From Anseranas semipalmata (lineage: Eukaryota; Chordata; Aves; Anseriformes; Anseranatidae): a DNA stretch of 64,000 nt. The notes beneath the pieces are model-generated. The model was not told the DNA's origin. It worked only from the letters and a program-made list of their open reading frames with translations, and searched no databases. Shown in pieces: positions 11,701-22,728 of this stretch (its first letter is position 1; every line of letters starts with the position of its first letter). The position numbers were made by a program, and so were the translations under genes. The stretch lies in NCBI GenBank assembly GCA_013399115.1, contig VXAA01001400.1:130546-194545 (forward strand). Direction: 5' to 3'.

Positions 11701-14700
11701 ACCTGAAAAGCCCCAGACCTGGCAGACTCAAGAAACAGGCTCCAGGCAAAGGCCTGTATCATTCAATTCTCCCAAATTTTAACAGGCAGCATGTTTCCAG
11801 AGAGGAAACGTGGTGGGGACAAGGTCACAGGTTGGGGGGGGTGGGAGTTCAAAGATCAGCCCCAGCCCTGCTGGTGGTGGAGCACTTGGGTGTGCAAGAA
11901 GCTCCCCTATGGATGCACACCCAGAAACATCATCTGGGTTGTTATGTTTCTATTACCGGTCCATGAAACAGTTAAGCCAGATGACTGGGCATTTTAGAGA
12001 AGCTATCCATGCTCGCACAAGTAAGACAGAGCCACAAATGAGAACAAGGGGAAACTACGAGTAATAACGAACATAAACATAACCTGGTTTTAGTGAACAG
12101 TAAACAAAAACCATCAACATAATGATTTTTTCTCCTGAATAGAGCAGTTAGGTGGTCTCTCAATTAAGTGACAAACCACTGAGAAATGCTGTTTGAGAAT
12201 AAGCAATACTCAATTATCTGACAGCAGCATTTTTCAGAGTGGCTTGCAATTGCTTTAATTTATTTACTGATCCTAAAAAGCGCAATAGGTACCCTAACAC
12301 TAATCAATCATTTCTAGTAGGACACCAAAACCCAGCTTGTTTGGGCATGTCTGAAACTCTGTATGAATGGCCCAGCTGCCCGAGAGCTCCCAGAGGGTTT
12401 TGTCCAAGAGGAAGCCCTGAAAGGAGACCTGGAACACATGAAATGGAGGCAGCATCACTCCCCACCAGCTCAGCAGACGCCATGGTGCCCTGGGCACTTA
12501 CCCACACCACGTTGTTATTTACAGAGGAGCTGGGCCCAAACATGCTGTTATCTAAATGTGTGGAGTTTGCACTGCCAGTCAGGGGCAATTTGGCAGGATC
12601 TTCTAAATCCAGCAAGTTCCCCGTGGCTGCTGCTGTGAACAGAGAAGATAGAGAATGAGACAGGGGAGAGAAAAAACAGAGATGACAACAAAACCAAGCC
12701 TTTTGCAGCAATTGCTTTCCCTTGAGGGTGAAGTCAGTGGGTAGCATTGAATTCCTTCACTATGGCCCAAAATTTTAGTATGGAGAAACTGCATTCACAC
12801 CGGCTGAGGCTGTGGTTTCCACTCGAATAATTCAAGATGCTCATATCAGGCACCTAAGACCACCTCAACAGGGATGCAGGGGAGGATCAGGCAGCTTGTC
12901 CCTCCCTCAGCCATCAAGGGAGGCTCCTGGGTATGTGCTTACATTTAGAATGAGTCAGGATCAGTCCTAGGCAAAGCCGAGACATTCCACCCCAGGGCTT
13001 CATAGCCCAGGGCTGGGCTGGGAACAGCAACCACAAGGTGGGAACAGACGCTGGGCGATATCCTCAGCTCAGACCATGGCAACAATTCAGCATCTTACAA
13101 AGATGCATCTTTATAAGAACGAGGGGAAATCCTGCATTGCGTGAAGAACAGTTTATCACCTGGGTGCCGCCCGTATGCCACAGCCTATATTGTTTCAGGG
13201 AAGCCTTAAATCATCCCCCCCACCCTGTGATATGTGCAGATGCAGAAATGCCCCAACTGCAAAGCATCAGCCTGTGGCCAGACAGAAAACAAGAGCCCAT
13301 TTTTACACCAATTGCAGCCTGGACCTCATTTGTTCCATTCAGCCACCACATGTGACAGACTCCTCCAGTCCTGGGCCTTCACATGAAAGAATGAGATGTG
13401 CCAGTCTGGAAGTAAGCCCAGTTTAATACTGTTTTCCTCTGTGCCAAATCCTCTTATCTCTGTGGCCAGCACAGAAGGGAGATTAGCCTTTTGTCCCATT
13501 TCTCCCTGGCTATGAATCTAGTGTTTCAGAGGACCCATGGCCAGGCACTGAATTATGAGGGCTTTTACCATGTAATTGTTTAATTGTTTAAGCCAACAGG
13601 ACATCAAGTCTTTTGGGTCCAATACAAACCCAAAATCAAACTCGGGATGTGGGGATCCATGCTAAGCTCATAAGGACATTACAGCCAATTTGCCTTGGGC
13701 AGAAGTAAATAGATTTGGGGTGACAGCAGCTGTACACAAGGGGGCGCATGAGATATTTAAGGGGAAGATGGAAGGACCCAGCAGGCAGACACTGCATGCT
13801 GGGCACTCTACCACGGACAACATCTCTGCTACAATGAAAGTGTTTGCTCGTTGCTGATCATCAAAGCCCTTCCAGGAAAATGCCCCATCTGGGGAAAAAA
13901 CCCACAGACAGTAGGCAGCAGCCTAATGTCCCCATCCCCAAGGCTGAAGCAAACCTCTGCTGTTGGTGACTTACATGCGTCAGGGCAAGAAGGGGCATCC
14001 GAGTTTGGGCTGCTTGCCCCTTCTCCTTCCAAGATGGACCTTTCCCGCTTCTCTTTCTCTGTAAAAGAAGGAGACCCCATCACTGCCCGCAGAGCACTGC
14101 CCCACAAGCCTTTTGCAAGGAGGGACAGCAGCGACAGCTACTACAGGTCACCAGGTGTCCTCTGCTCAAAGCAGCCCAGGCTCTGGGTGTATTTTATAAT
14201 CTTCTGGAAAGTAAAAGCAAAAATATCAACAGTGGCAGGGCTCTGAGATACCACAGATAAACACTCAGTCCTCCAAACCCCACTTGCAAGAAAGGAGCAC
14301 AGCCAACATTCAGCCTGATTTACAAGGCTGTCTAGTGAAACCTGGAAGATGACTTAAATCATGCCAGAGGTTGGACGAACCTTAACAGCAGCCTGGAAAT
14401 TTGGAGGTCAAGAGGAAAACAAAAGGCACTCGCAAGCTGGAAAAACACAAAGTCATCACTTGAACTTTCAGGTCCAATACAAACCCAAAACCAAACTCAG
14501 GGTGTGGGAATCCACACTAAGCTCATACGGACATTACAGCCAATTTGCCTCAGGCAGAAGTAAATAGATTTGGGGTGACAGCAGCTGTGTAGAAAAGTAC
14601 GTGTAAACAGCGGGAAAAGGAATAAAACTCACCTTCCTTGGAGGCTTGCCAGAACTCAAAAGCTATTTTGAACGCCTGAGCTACAGTGAGGGTGACTGCC

Positions 14701-17700
14701 TGGGCCTGGAAAGACAGTGGTTAGACAGCACGTTAATAGGCGGGTCCTCATATAGATTTAAATCATTCGAAGGTCCTGCTTTGCAGATTCACGTTAACAT
14801 GGATCCAACCAGTCCTCTGCTCCGTGCACTCCTGCACTGCCTGGCTGTGGAGAGGTAATCAAATATTGATGGAAACAGGGACTTGCTCCATGTAGAACAC
14901 GGAGCCCACTGTAGACACGTCTTTAGCTGTAACAGGAAGATGGAGGAGGAGGGGAAACAGCCATCAGAGGCATCATGCTGACAAGTAGAGTGAAGAGCCC
15001 CTCCCGACCACAGGGTACACAGTTCTTCGTGCACTGCACACCTAAACACAATCTCAACAAATGCAACTGCTGCATGGCCCCAGACTTGTCCTCACAGCTC
15101 CCCAAAGGCTGCAGCTCCCTGCTCTGGGGCCAGGCTGTGCAGTACCTGCCACCGAGCACCATCCACCAGAATGACCAACACTGCAAAGGGACTCAGCACC
15201 TGGGCAGAGCCCAAGCAGCCTGGACCACACTGCTGTCAGTTGGTCACACAAGAGCTGGGGAGGGATGTGCAGGGCTGTGCTTTGCTGCCATCCATCCCTC
15301 CGCGGCACTGAGCAAGACTGTGTGCATGAGGATGCTCTGAGAGCAGCAGGCAACAGGGTAAAATGCTGCAAGTTCCCAGCTCTTCCAAACAGAGAGTAAT
15401 CTGGGAGGTGGAATATGGGAGACCCACTGGCTCTTCCCCTTCCTTCCCCCAAGCTAGCCTGGGGCCATATGGGCTTAAACGAATACTTTGGGTTTGTTTT
15501 GCAACAGCCTTGAACTGGACATATACACACAGCCAGGGCTGCAGCAGAACACCTTCGCTTTCAGTCCCTTTATTCTTCCCCCAGCCAAGAGCTTGAGTAG
15601 CATTAAAAAGAAAAAAAACAAAAAACAACAACAACAACAACAACAAAAAACAACAAAACAAAAACAAACAAACAAAAACAACCACACCTTAAATAACACA
15701 AGTTGCTTGAGATGTGTAAATAGTGACATAAATGCCAGTTTCATTAGGAGAAGGCAGAGCTCACTGGCAGTTTAAAGTGCAAAGACTTAACAAGTAACAC
15801 AGCAAGACTGGCACACTGTAGGAGCCTTAAGGCATAAGTTTGTTTTATGAACTTGTAAGCTAAACAAACCCAGATCCCGGAGCACATAACGCACAGCCCC
15901 TTGCAGTTTGGAGGATGGGGGCATAGAAGGAAGTACTGAAGGAGAACACACTTCTCCCAAAAGCCACGCACTCCTGCATGGGAAGAAGAGAGGAGACCAC
16001 AGCAAACCAATTAAGCCTTGCAAGGCAGGAGAGCTCATTTGAATGTCAGAGCTATTTACATCTTTGATGGAAGTGCAAACATTTTATGGTAAAAACTCAA
16101 ATATGGTAATTAAGTACGAAACTCCTCACAGCTGTTTACAATTTAAGCTGTCACATCTGAATCAAGTTTAATAGACCCAGCCACTGTTGAGAATTACCCA
16201 TGAACTAAAAATACAGACAAATTATATGCCTGTTGAGTGGTAGCTATGCATACACTCAGGGACCCTGCCCTGGGACAGGGGCAGTCCCTGGTCTGGGAGC
16301 AGGGCACCACCTTACCAGCACGACATTCATGCATTTTATAGACAAAGAAAAAAAATACTTCTAGTGTTTGCCACAAAAGGCCTTGGAGAACTTCATTTGG
16401 AAGGAGATGTACTGAGCTGATGTATAATGAGATAATTCATTTACCAGTGGAGAGATTTAAATTTTAATTTGTACAGGAAGGCTTATCTTCACCATGCAAG
16501 GATGGGAATGCATGCCACAGACAGGAGACACAACTTGTAGCTTCCATTATTCTCTCCCCAGAGGAAAAAAAAAAAAAAAAAGAGAGAGAGAGAACTGGGA
16601 GAAGTGCAGAATATTAACAGAGCTGCAGTTGCTGCACTCCAGGCAGGAGTGGCAGTGCCAGCCTGTCAGAGACAGGGATGTGCATGAGGACCCAGGAATT
16701 GCCATCCTGGGATGCACCAGGGCAAATGGCTCCTGCAGCCTCTTGGAATGTTGCTTCCTGGCTTGGAAAGGAGGGAAGCAGATCCAGGACATCCAGTTCT
16801 TTGCTCAGGCCCCCAGCAGGCACAGCAGGTCCCTCCAGAGGAAGGATTTCTGGGGGCAGAAGGATCTGACCTGTCCTTCCTCTCCCCTAAACCCCCTTCC
16901 TCTCATTTGCTGTCAAACCCAGATGTTGCTCTATTTGAGAGCCCCGAGGGCTTCCCCTTGCTGCCGCATCGAGCCAGTGCCCAGTGACCCACTTCTCTCC
17001 CCTGCCAGCTTGTAAAACGTTGGATCCCTGCCCATCCGGGAGCCTTCTCTCCACCACATGCACTGAATCAGCAGGAAAAATCCCACAAGCAGGTTCAAAG
17101 CAAAAGCCAGAGACTGGTTTACATATGCAGGTCTCTGCTTCAAGCCCTTATTCCTGGCACACAGTGGGGTCTCATGCACTGCATGTCCTGACACCTCTGG
17201 CAGAAAAAACACAGCTCTTTCTGCAAAGATGCCACTAAAAATTGGACAGGGAGCTTCAGTGGAGAGAAGGAGGAAAAAAAACAAAACAGGGTGGTAAGCC
17301 CAGCATCACTGGCTAAATGCCTCCCATCAACAAGGCAGCCCCCAGGCACCTTGCTACCACCAGCCTCCCTGGAGACCTCCTCACCTGTCCAAGACTCTCC
17401 AGACCACAGCACAGCCAGGCTCCAGCAGCCCTGGGAAGCAGCTGTTGAGCAGGGAAAAGAGTCCCAGCTCCTGGGAATGCAGCAAGGCAGGAGGATTTCA
17501 GGTGCCGGTCCAGGGCCAGGTGCTCTCACCCCAGTCTCAGACCTTGGGGGCAGAAACGCTTTTCCTGTCCACGTGAGACAACTGGCTGAATCCAGCCCAT
17601 AGTTACACCTCCTCCTTGCACCTGCTCCACGGCAGTGGTGGGTCCCTCTGGAGAGTGATCGCCTGTCACTGAGCAGCAATTAACTGCCTGCAGACATGTT

Positions 17701-20700
17701 GTAGCACCACATCAGGACATGGCAGCACCTGGGTGGGTGCTCTCCCATGGCCATTAGATGGGGAAGGACCCCCCCTCACTATAACTACAGGCAAAGCTGT
17801 TATCTCTTTGCAGCACTGGTGCAGCCCCTATCTGCTTCCTCCTCCTAAAGCCACATCCCCATTTCTTCCTCTGGACTAACCATTTTCCGTTTGGTACAGA
17901 GGAAGGCATGGCACTCCAGGTTCTCATTGAGCTGGTTCTGGGCAATGTAGGCAAACACTTTATCGTGGATCTTGTCTGCCGTGCAGTAGGATATCCTGAA
18001 AGACAGAACGAAACGTCTTGTCTGGGGCACTGCACGCACAGATCAACCAACCCCTCCTCAAACCTGCCAGCAAGCTCCTGCACCACGTCTTCGAGAATCA
18101 GGGCCAAGCAGGAAAGGCAGAGGGAGCACAGGAGCACTACCCAGCTTCAGTACAACTCTGTCCCAAAGCCCGGAGCAGAGGAGTTAAAGCCACTGGTTTG
18201 AGTGCAAGAGAAGCCCAGCGCAGCTGCTGGCCCCTCCGCAGCCAGCCGCAGCACAGCACAGCATGAACCATGTGCATCATGCAGAGGTAGGAGAGAAGAG
18301 AAAACGTTTCACCTTGTGGGAAAAGGACAGGTTCAAGAAGGCAAGTAAGGACTGCAGTGTGGCAGTCTGGGACTATGTTTAACAAATACTCTGCCTCAGA
18401 GAGACTCTGGAAGATTTTCCTTGGAGAACAAGGTTACAGGGAGAGAGGAGGACTTGTGAATGAATTAATTTTGAGGTTTCCCTGTGCTTTCTCAAACCCA
18501 TGAAGGAAACTGATGCATGAGCACCCAAGAAAAGCTGTCAGAAAGGCTGAAATATGGGCTCTGAAATCTGCAGCAGTAGATGCACAGGATGCTCTGAGAG
18601 CCCTGACTGAGAGCACAGGATGCAGGGAAGGAGTCCCCAGGGAGGGCTTACTCTGGAACAGTATACAAGGCTGTCGAAGAGCAACAGGCCGAGCTGTTTG
18701 GGGAGATCACGTGGTGACCAAGAGCTCAGCTCCCTTCTGCAGGGCAGCGAGTCCCTTGTCACCAGCCACTGCTATCTCCCTGGGGACTTTCTGGGTCAGC
18801 AGCTGCAGGACTGAGCATCTCATCTGAAGGCAGTGAGCACTGGCTGGAGCAGCTCTGGATGTTCAGTGCAAGGCAGCAAGCGCAAACAAAGACTCTTCCC
18901 TGGGCATGCAACAGATCAAACCGGTGGTAATGGAAAGAGAAAGCTTGAAGAAAAAGTGGGACACTTTGGTGGAAGTTTTCCTATCACCCTGCATTGCCCA
19001 TTTAGCTCATGCCCTTGCTGCCCCAGAGGCTTTGCAGGGAGAGGACTGGAAAGTTCCAGTTCCCAGGAGATGTTGAAACTTAAAAAGCCACATTCAAAAT
19101 TTATTTACCCTGCATTAGTTTCTCACTGCATGTAAGGATGCCTCTGCTCAACAGCCTGTGTTTTTATCTTATAGAGCTGAGCTGTGCTCTGGATTAGAGA
19201 GGCACCTGGAAGTTTACTCCTTTCTCCCATTTGTCCCCATAGCAGCATCTCTGGTCTTTTAATAACCATGACAAAGCCGCAAAAGGTCACCTGCACAGAC
19301 ATGTGGCTGTTTCCCTGCAACCCCCAGTGTTCAGCTTGATATATGACAAACATTAATTTTCAGGGAAAGGATAATTCACACCTGCCTCTGAAGTGAGTCA
19401 GTTTCATAACTGTGAGGCCTCTTGCAGCGGCACATCCAGTGACAGAGGCTACATTTTAGCTGTGGCCAGCCTGTCCTGCTGCCTGCCTGAGCACCCAACC
19501 TGGGGCAAGAGCTCAGACCTGGCATCTCCCTGGTAGGTAAAAAAGCCAAAGAGAAGACAGTAGAGGTGTTAGAGGAACTCCCTGGAAACAGTACTGGTGG
19601 AGCACGCTTAGCGACTGGGGAGATGACCCCCACATGCACAGACCCCAGCTTTCACCCTTTACCCCCAGAATCTCTGGGGAGCAGCATCAGTCCCCACATC
19701 AACAGCCTATTTAAACTGAACTGACTTCAGTCAATTGAATCAAGGGGATGCTCGTATACAAGCACTGATGGGGAGGGACAGCTTTATTGCTGGCTGTGAA
19801 AGTGTCTGGGCAGAATTTAAGGCAGCATCTAAACACCCAAGGCCCATGGCCCTGCTCACGTGAGATTTTACACCAGCACAGCAATACCAGTTTTGGTGTG
19901 ATCATGCTCACAGCTGCCTCAACCAGCTCTGCTCTTTAGCAGCAGTTTTATCTCCAAGGGAGGTGGCTGCAAGTGACTGCTTCGTTTAAACAGGAGAAAA
20001 GCAAGTAGGTTAGTAGTCCTGCTACAGAGAGAGTGCCCCAACCTAGTGCTCCCATCTCATGTTTAGTGACAGGGCACAGTGTGGCAGGTGAAGGACAGAA
20101 AGTGGAGTGTGTGGAGGGTGAAAGGAGAAGGGATAGAAGTGACGGAAAGGGCCAGATCTGAGCTTAGCTCTGCTCCTCCAGGCCTGCGTCTGCCCCCGAA
20201 CTGGATGCACTTTGAAAATATACTTACAAAATCCAGGAGTGGATATGGGATAATCCAGCCTCGCCTTCCCCTCCCACACTAGTATTAGGTCTCAACAGCT
20301 GCCTAAGCCTGGCTCTTTGTCAGAGCGATGTAAACACATCAGAGGCAAAGAGCATGGCACACAGCAGCCAGTGAAGGGGGGGAGCAGCCCCGGCTCCAGT
20401 GCTTATGTCCTCATCTGTTCGGCAATGCCCTGACCATCCTCTGTATCCATCTCCTGCCTTTATTCGCTTCAGCATTTCTTGAGCAAAGCCACACGTGGCC
20501 ATGGGGCGCTTGGCTGCAGATCAGCAGCGCACTCGCACAAAATATCCAGGCTCATCATGTCTTTCCTTACCCCACTGCTGGACACACTTGTTGCACGAGA
20601 TGTATATTTGCCTTAAATTTAGCAACCACACTCCTCCCACCATTGCTTTGCTTTAAGACATGATGGCCAGAGTGGAGCTTGGAGCTGGCCACCCAGAAGG

Positions 20701-22728
20701 GGGGCTCAGATGCCAGCACAGACTGACTGTCTCATCACCCTGGGCACAGGCAGGTGAGGAGGGCTCAGGGCGCACATATGCTGCAGCGTGTCCCACAACA
20801 CACCTGTATATGGAGATGTTCTCGATCAGCTCATTAGTTCCGCTGTCATTTAACACGATCCCTCTGGGTGAGACCTTCAGAGTAACTTTCTGCAGTTTCT
20901 TTCCACTTGCTTTTGCCTTTGGAAGGAAAAGAGGGAGGGGAAAGTTGCAGGCTTTTAGCACAGATACATCCAAAGCTATACAGATCAGTCACTCTAGATA
21001 TGAAACAGACTACCTAATAGACGTACTAATAGCAGTAATTAGTATTACAGACTGAATTTACTACCACGCGTGTTAAGGTACTTATTAAAACATTGCTTTC
21101 CCTGAAGCAGTGATTTATGCTGGCATTAGTGAGACAAGGATGTGCACCCTTCACCCCATACAGTGCAGAGGTACCAGTCCAGCACCTCCATCATAAGGAT
21201 GTCACCACGACCATCAGCACAAAGCCATGGCTGGTCTGGCCAAGCTATGCAAAGCTGTGAATGCTTGATGGAACCCCAGGGAGTTTTCCCTTTAGGGCCA
21301 GCTCCAGAGCTGTGGGGGGCACCAGTGCAAATTCAGGGAGTCACGAGGGCACAAGCCCTCAAGGGAGCCATGCTGGGAGCAGAAGAGCCCTGCAGGATGT
21401 GGGATCCCAAGCAGCCAGCTCTGAGCTTCACTGCCAAATCCCACTCAAGCAGCAAGACCCTGTGCCAAGGTCAGGATGCTGGCTTAAAAAGTAACAAGAC
21501 AAAGTACAACTTTTTCTTATTTGCTAGTCTTGTGCTTTTAGGGCTTTAGGTTACATTCAGCTCACTGCCCAGTTTCTCTCCAAAAAATTATGCAACTAGC
21601 TAGTTGCAGGCTGCTGACCTGGATCCCCGGGGAGCTCACTTGAGCCATTTCCAGATCACCTGATGGTCAATCCTGTGCCTCCAGGGGTAGCCTCAGCCCT
21701 GGGGCATTTATTTAAAGGCTCCATTCTCAGTCACTCAGAGCAGACGTAAAGTGCTCTGCCAGCAGCTCCCTGCCAGCAGCTCCCGTTTCATGCGAGCACT
21801 CCCCTCCCTTCTAGCTCAGCACATGTCAGGAAAGAATCCATCATTACCCAGCACAGTTCGCCACGCCATTGCATTTTATGGTAGTTAACAGTACAGTTGG
21901 GTCTTTGCCTCATTAAGTTTTGTAAGGGCTTAAAGAAATGTTAATTTTACTTGGAGAGCCTGGTGAGCAGGGGCTCTGGGGACACTCTGTGTTAGAGGAT
22001 GGCTGAAAAATTGTCCCTCTTGCATCAGAGGTTACAGCAGGGCGGGCGACTGCATTGGCTGGGAACCGGAGCAAACTGTCCTGCTCCCTTCTCCTCTTAA
22101 CTCTCCAAATCCTGAGAAAGAAAACTCAGAAATGCAAGCCAGGGCACAGGCCCAGGGCTTGGTCATGCACTGGAAGCACTCAAAACACTGTCCCTGTCTT
22201 CCACAGGGACAGACTGCCATGGGGGAGGCTGATTTCACCAGGTCAGAGCTTTCTTCCACACCCAGGGCCACCCAAGCTTATCAAGCAGAACCAGAACCCA
22301 GACATGTAACAGCAGCTTTTTGCAGCATAACCCCTCTGCAGGCTCGGACTGGCCCCAAAGGCTTCCCAGTGCCACTCTCTGCACTTCTACCTGCACTGCT
22401 GGATGCGGCAGAGGGGCCCTGCTCACCTCTGGAAGAGCTGGACCTGCAACCCTGACAGCTCCCCCAGCCTGCAGACAGAGAGCTTTGCTCCAGACTTGCA
22501 GCTTTTAAAATCATCCCCGGTGACAGAAGGTGACATGGGTGCCCCGTGAATGCTCTGAGGCTCGTGGCCCAGCATGGATACTCACAGTGGCAACGATCCT
22601 TTTGACAGCAGCTGCAGAGAGCTCCTCACCCTTTGGCTGCTCCACCAGTGTCATGCCCAGGTACTTGAGGCTGAAGAGCACCCCCTCCAGTAGCATCTCT
22701 CGGGTATCGGTCCAGTTCTCCGGGAGCT
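8569..22728 (-). CDS. LDLRAP1: LDLRAP1 (ARH), low density lipoprotein receptor adaptor protein 1, coding exons 2-9
   Basis: Clathrin-associated endocytic adaptor. In the known family the PTB domain binds the NPxY tail signal of the LDL receptor and phosphoinositides, while the C-terminal half binds clathrin and the AP-2 beta2 appendage, so receptors enter coated pits. Eight coding exons are visible on the minus strand: 22728-22586, 20916-20804, 17995-17881, 14705-14633, 14058-13975, 12632-12502, 10592-10558 and 8713-8569. They total 839 nt including the stop, and all junction phases agree. The PTB domain spans exons 2-5 (LPENWTD, KRIVAT, SPRGIVL, CHAFLCTKRKM, AQAVTLTVAQAF). The clathrin box LLDLE is in exon 7 and the AP-2 helix motif FSRLAQSR crosses exons 8 and 9. 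The missing exon 1 (about 29 codons in human) would give roughly 308 residues, the usual length. The start codon is not visible, probably because it lies in the gap at 25316-25834. Identification rests on recognised family sequence. Confidence 0.97.
10419..10471. repeat. 23-bp tandem duplication in LDLRAP1 intron 8
   Basis: Two adjacent 23-bp units (10419-10441 and 10442-10464) differ at one base, and a third partial unit follows to 10471. Each unit contains a GCAGCTGC E-box-like core and an AGGTCA half site. Confidence 0.9.
10558..10592 (-). CDS. LDLRAP1: LDLRAP1 exon 8 (35-nt micro-exon, AP-2 motif start)
   Basis: A 35-nt exon encoding EMDDGLDEAFSR, the acidic run and first half of the AP-2 beta2-appendage binding helix. 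Exon 7 ends in phase 0 and exon 9 begins with the third base of the arginine codon, so phases fit only if this exon is included. The acceptor is the A-rich TTTAAAAAAG and the donor CAAG|GTAATT. Neither is strong, so its identification depends on homology and phase. Confidence 0.93.
12502..12632 (-). CDS. LDLRAP1: LDLRAP1 exon 7 (clathrin box)
   Basis: 131 nt, two leading bases and 43 codons, ending in phase 0. It encodes AATGNLLDLEDPAKLPL and, at its end, SSSVNNNVVW. LLDLE is the canonical clathrin-box motif of this protein. The middle is poorly conserved and probably disordered. The acceptor is TCTGTTCACAG and the donor TGG|GTAAGT. Confidence 0.95.
13617..13734 (+). repeat. 118-bp interspersed repeat, copy 1 (LDLRAP1 intron 6)
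   Basis: Begins GGTCCAATACAAACCC and ends GGTGACAGCAGCTGT. Copy 2 at 14471-14588 is in the same orientation with about nine differences, mostly transitions, so the two are roughly 92% identical. It is not recognised as CR1 or MIR. It may be a local duplication or two copies of an unidentified element. Confidence 0.9.
13734..13747 (+). promoter_or_regulatory. Possible CTCF core site
   Basis: ACACAAGGGGGCGC matches the familiar CTCF core (CCACCAGGGGGCGC) at 12 of 14 positions. It lies at the right end of repeat copy 1. Motif only. Confidence 0.3.
13975..14058 (-). CDS. LDLRAP1: LDLRAP1 exon 6 (linker)
   Basis: 84 nt, two leading bases and one trailing base. It encodes KEKRERSILEGEGASS then PNSDAPSCPDA. 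The charged start matches the family and the rest is a variable, probably disordered linker between the PTB domain and the clathrin box. The acceptor is TTCTTTTACAG and the donor CAT|GTAAGT. Both flanking introns carry a copy of the same 118-bp repeat. Confidence 0.93.
14471..14588 (+). repeat. 118-bp interspersed repeat, copy 2 (LDLRAP1 intron 5)
   Basis: Direct-orientation partner of the copy at 13617-13734. The two copies bracket exon 6 of LDLRAP1 about 850 bp apart. Similarity fades outside these limits. Confidence 0.9.
14633..14705 (-). CDS. LDLRAP1: LDLRAP1 exon 5 (C-terminal PTB helix)
   Basis: 73 nt, 24 codons plus one base. It encodes AQAVTLTVAQAFKIAFEFWQ then ASKE, the long C-terminal helix that closes the PTB fold. 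The acceptor is CTGTCTTTCCAG and the donor GAAG|GTGAGT. Confidence 0.96.
15605..15683. repeat. A-rich (CAA)n/(AAAC)n low-complexity tract
   Basis: About 80 bases of A with regular C spacing, including a run of CAA triplets and then CAAA units. It lies in LDLRAP1 intron 4. Confidence 0.9.
17881..17995 (-). CDS. LDLRAP1: LDLRAP1 exon 4 (PTB domain)
   Basis: 115 nt, one leading base and 38 codons. It encodes ISYCTADKIHDKVFAYIAQ, then NQLNENLECHAFLCTKRKM, including the cysteine-containing strand typical of this PTB. The acceptor TCTGTCTTTCAG is strong. The donor ATG|GTTAGT departs from the usual GTAAGT but keeps GT. Confidence 0.96.
20804..20916 (-). CDS. LDLRAP1: LDLRAP1 exon 3 (PTB domain)
   Basis: 113 nt, starting in phase 0 and ending two bases into an arginine codon. 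It encodes AKASGKKLQKVTLKVSPRG, IVLNDSGTNELIEN and ISIYR, the central PTB beta strands. The acceptor is CTTCCAAAG and the donor ACAG|GTGTGT. Confidence 0.96.
21591..21608. repeat. Perfect 18-bp palindrome
   Basis: TGCAACTAGCTAGTTGCA is its own reverse complement. It lies in LDLRAP1 intron 2. Confidence 0.95.
21757..21784. repeat. 14-bp tandem repeat (two units)
   Basis: TGCCAGCAGCTCCC is repeated twice in perfect tandem in LDLRAP1 intron 2. Confidence 0.9.
22586..22728 (-). CDS. LDLRAP1: LDLRAP1 exon 2 (start of PTB domain)
   Basis: 143 nt: two leading bases, then 47 codons, ending in phase 0. It encodes LPENWTDTREMLLEG through KYLGMTLVEQPKGEE to KRIVAT, the N-terminal helix and first strands of the PTB domain. 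The acceptor on the minus strand is a pyrimidine-rich tract ending CCCTAG and the donor is ACT|GTGAGT. The two leading bases imply that exon 1 ends one base into a codon, as expected for the lysine before LPENW. Confidence 0.96.
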
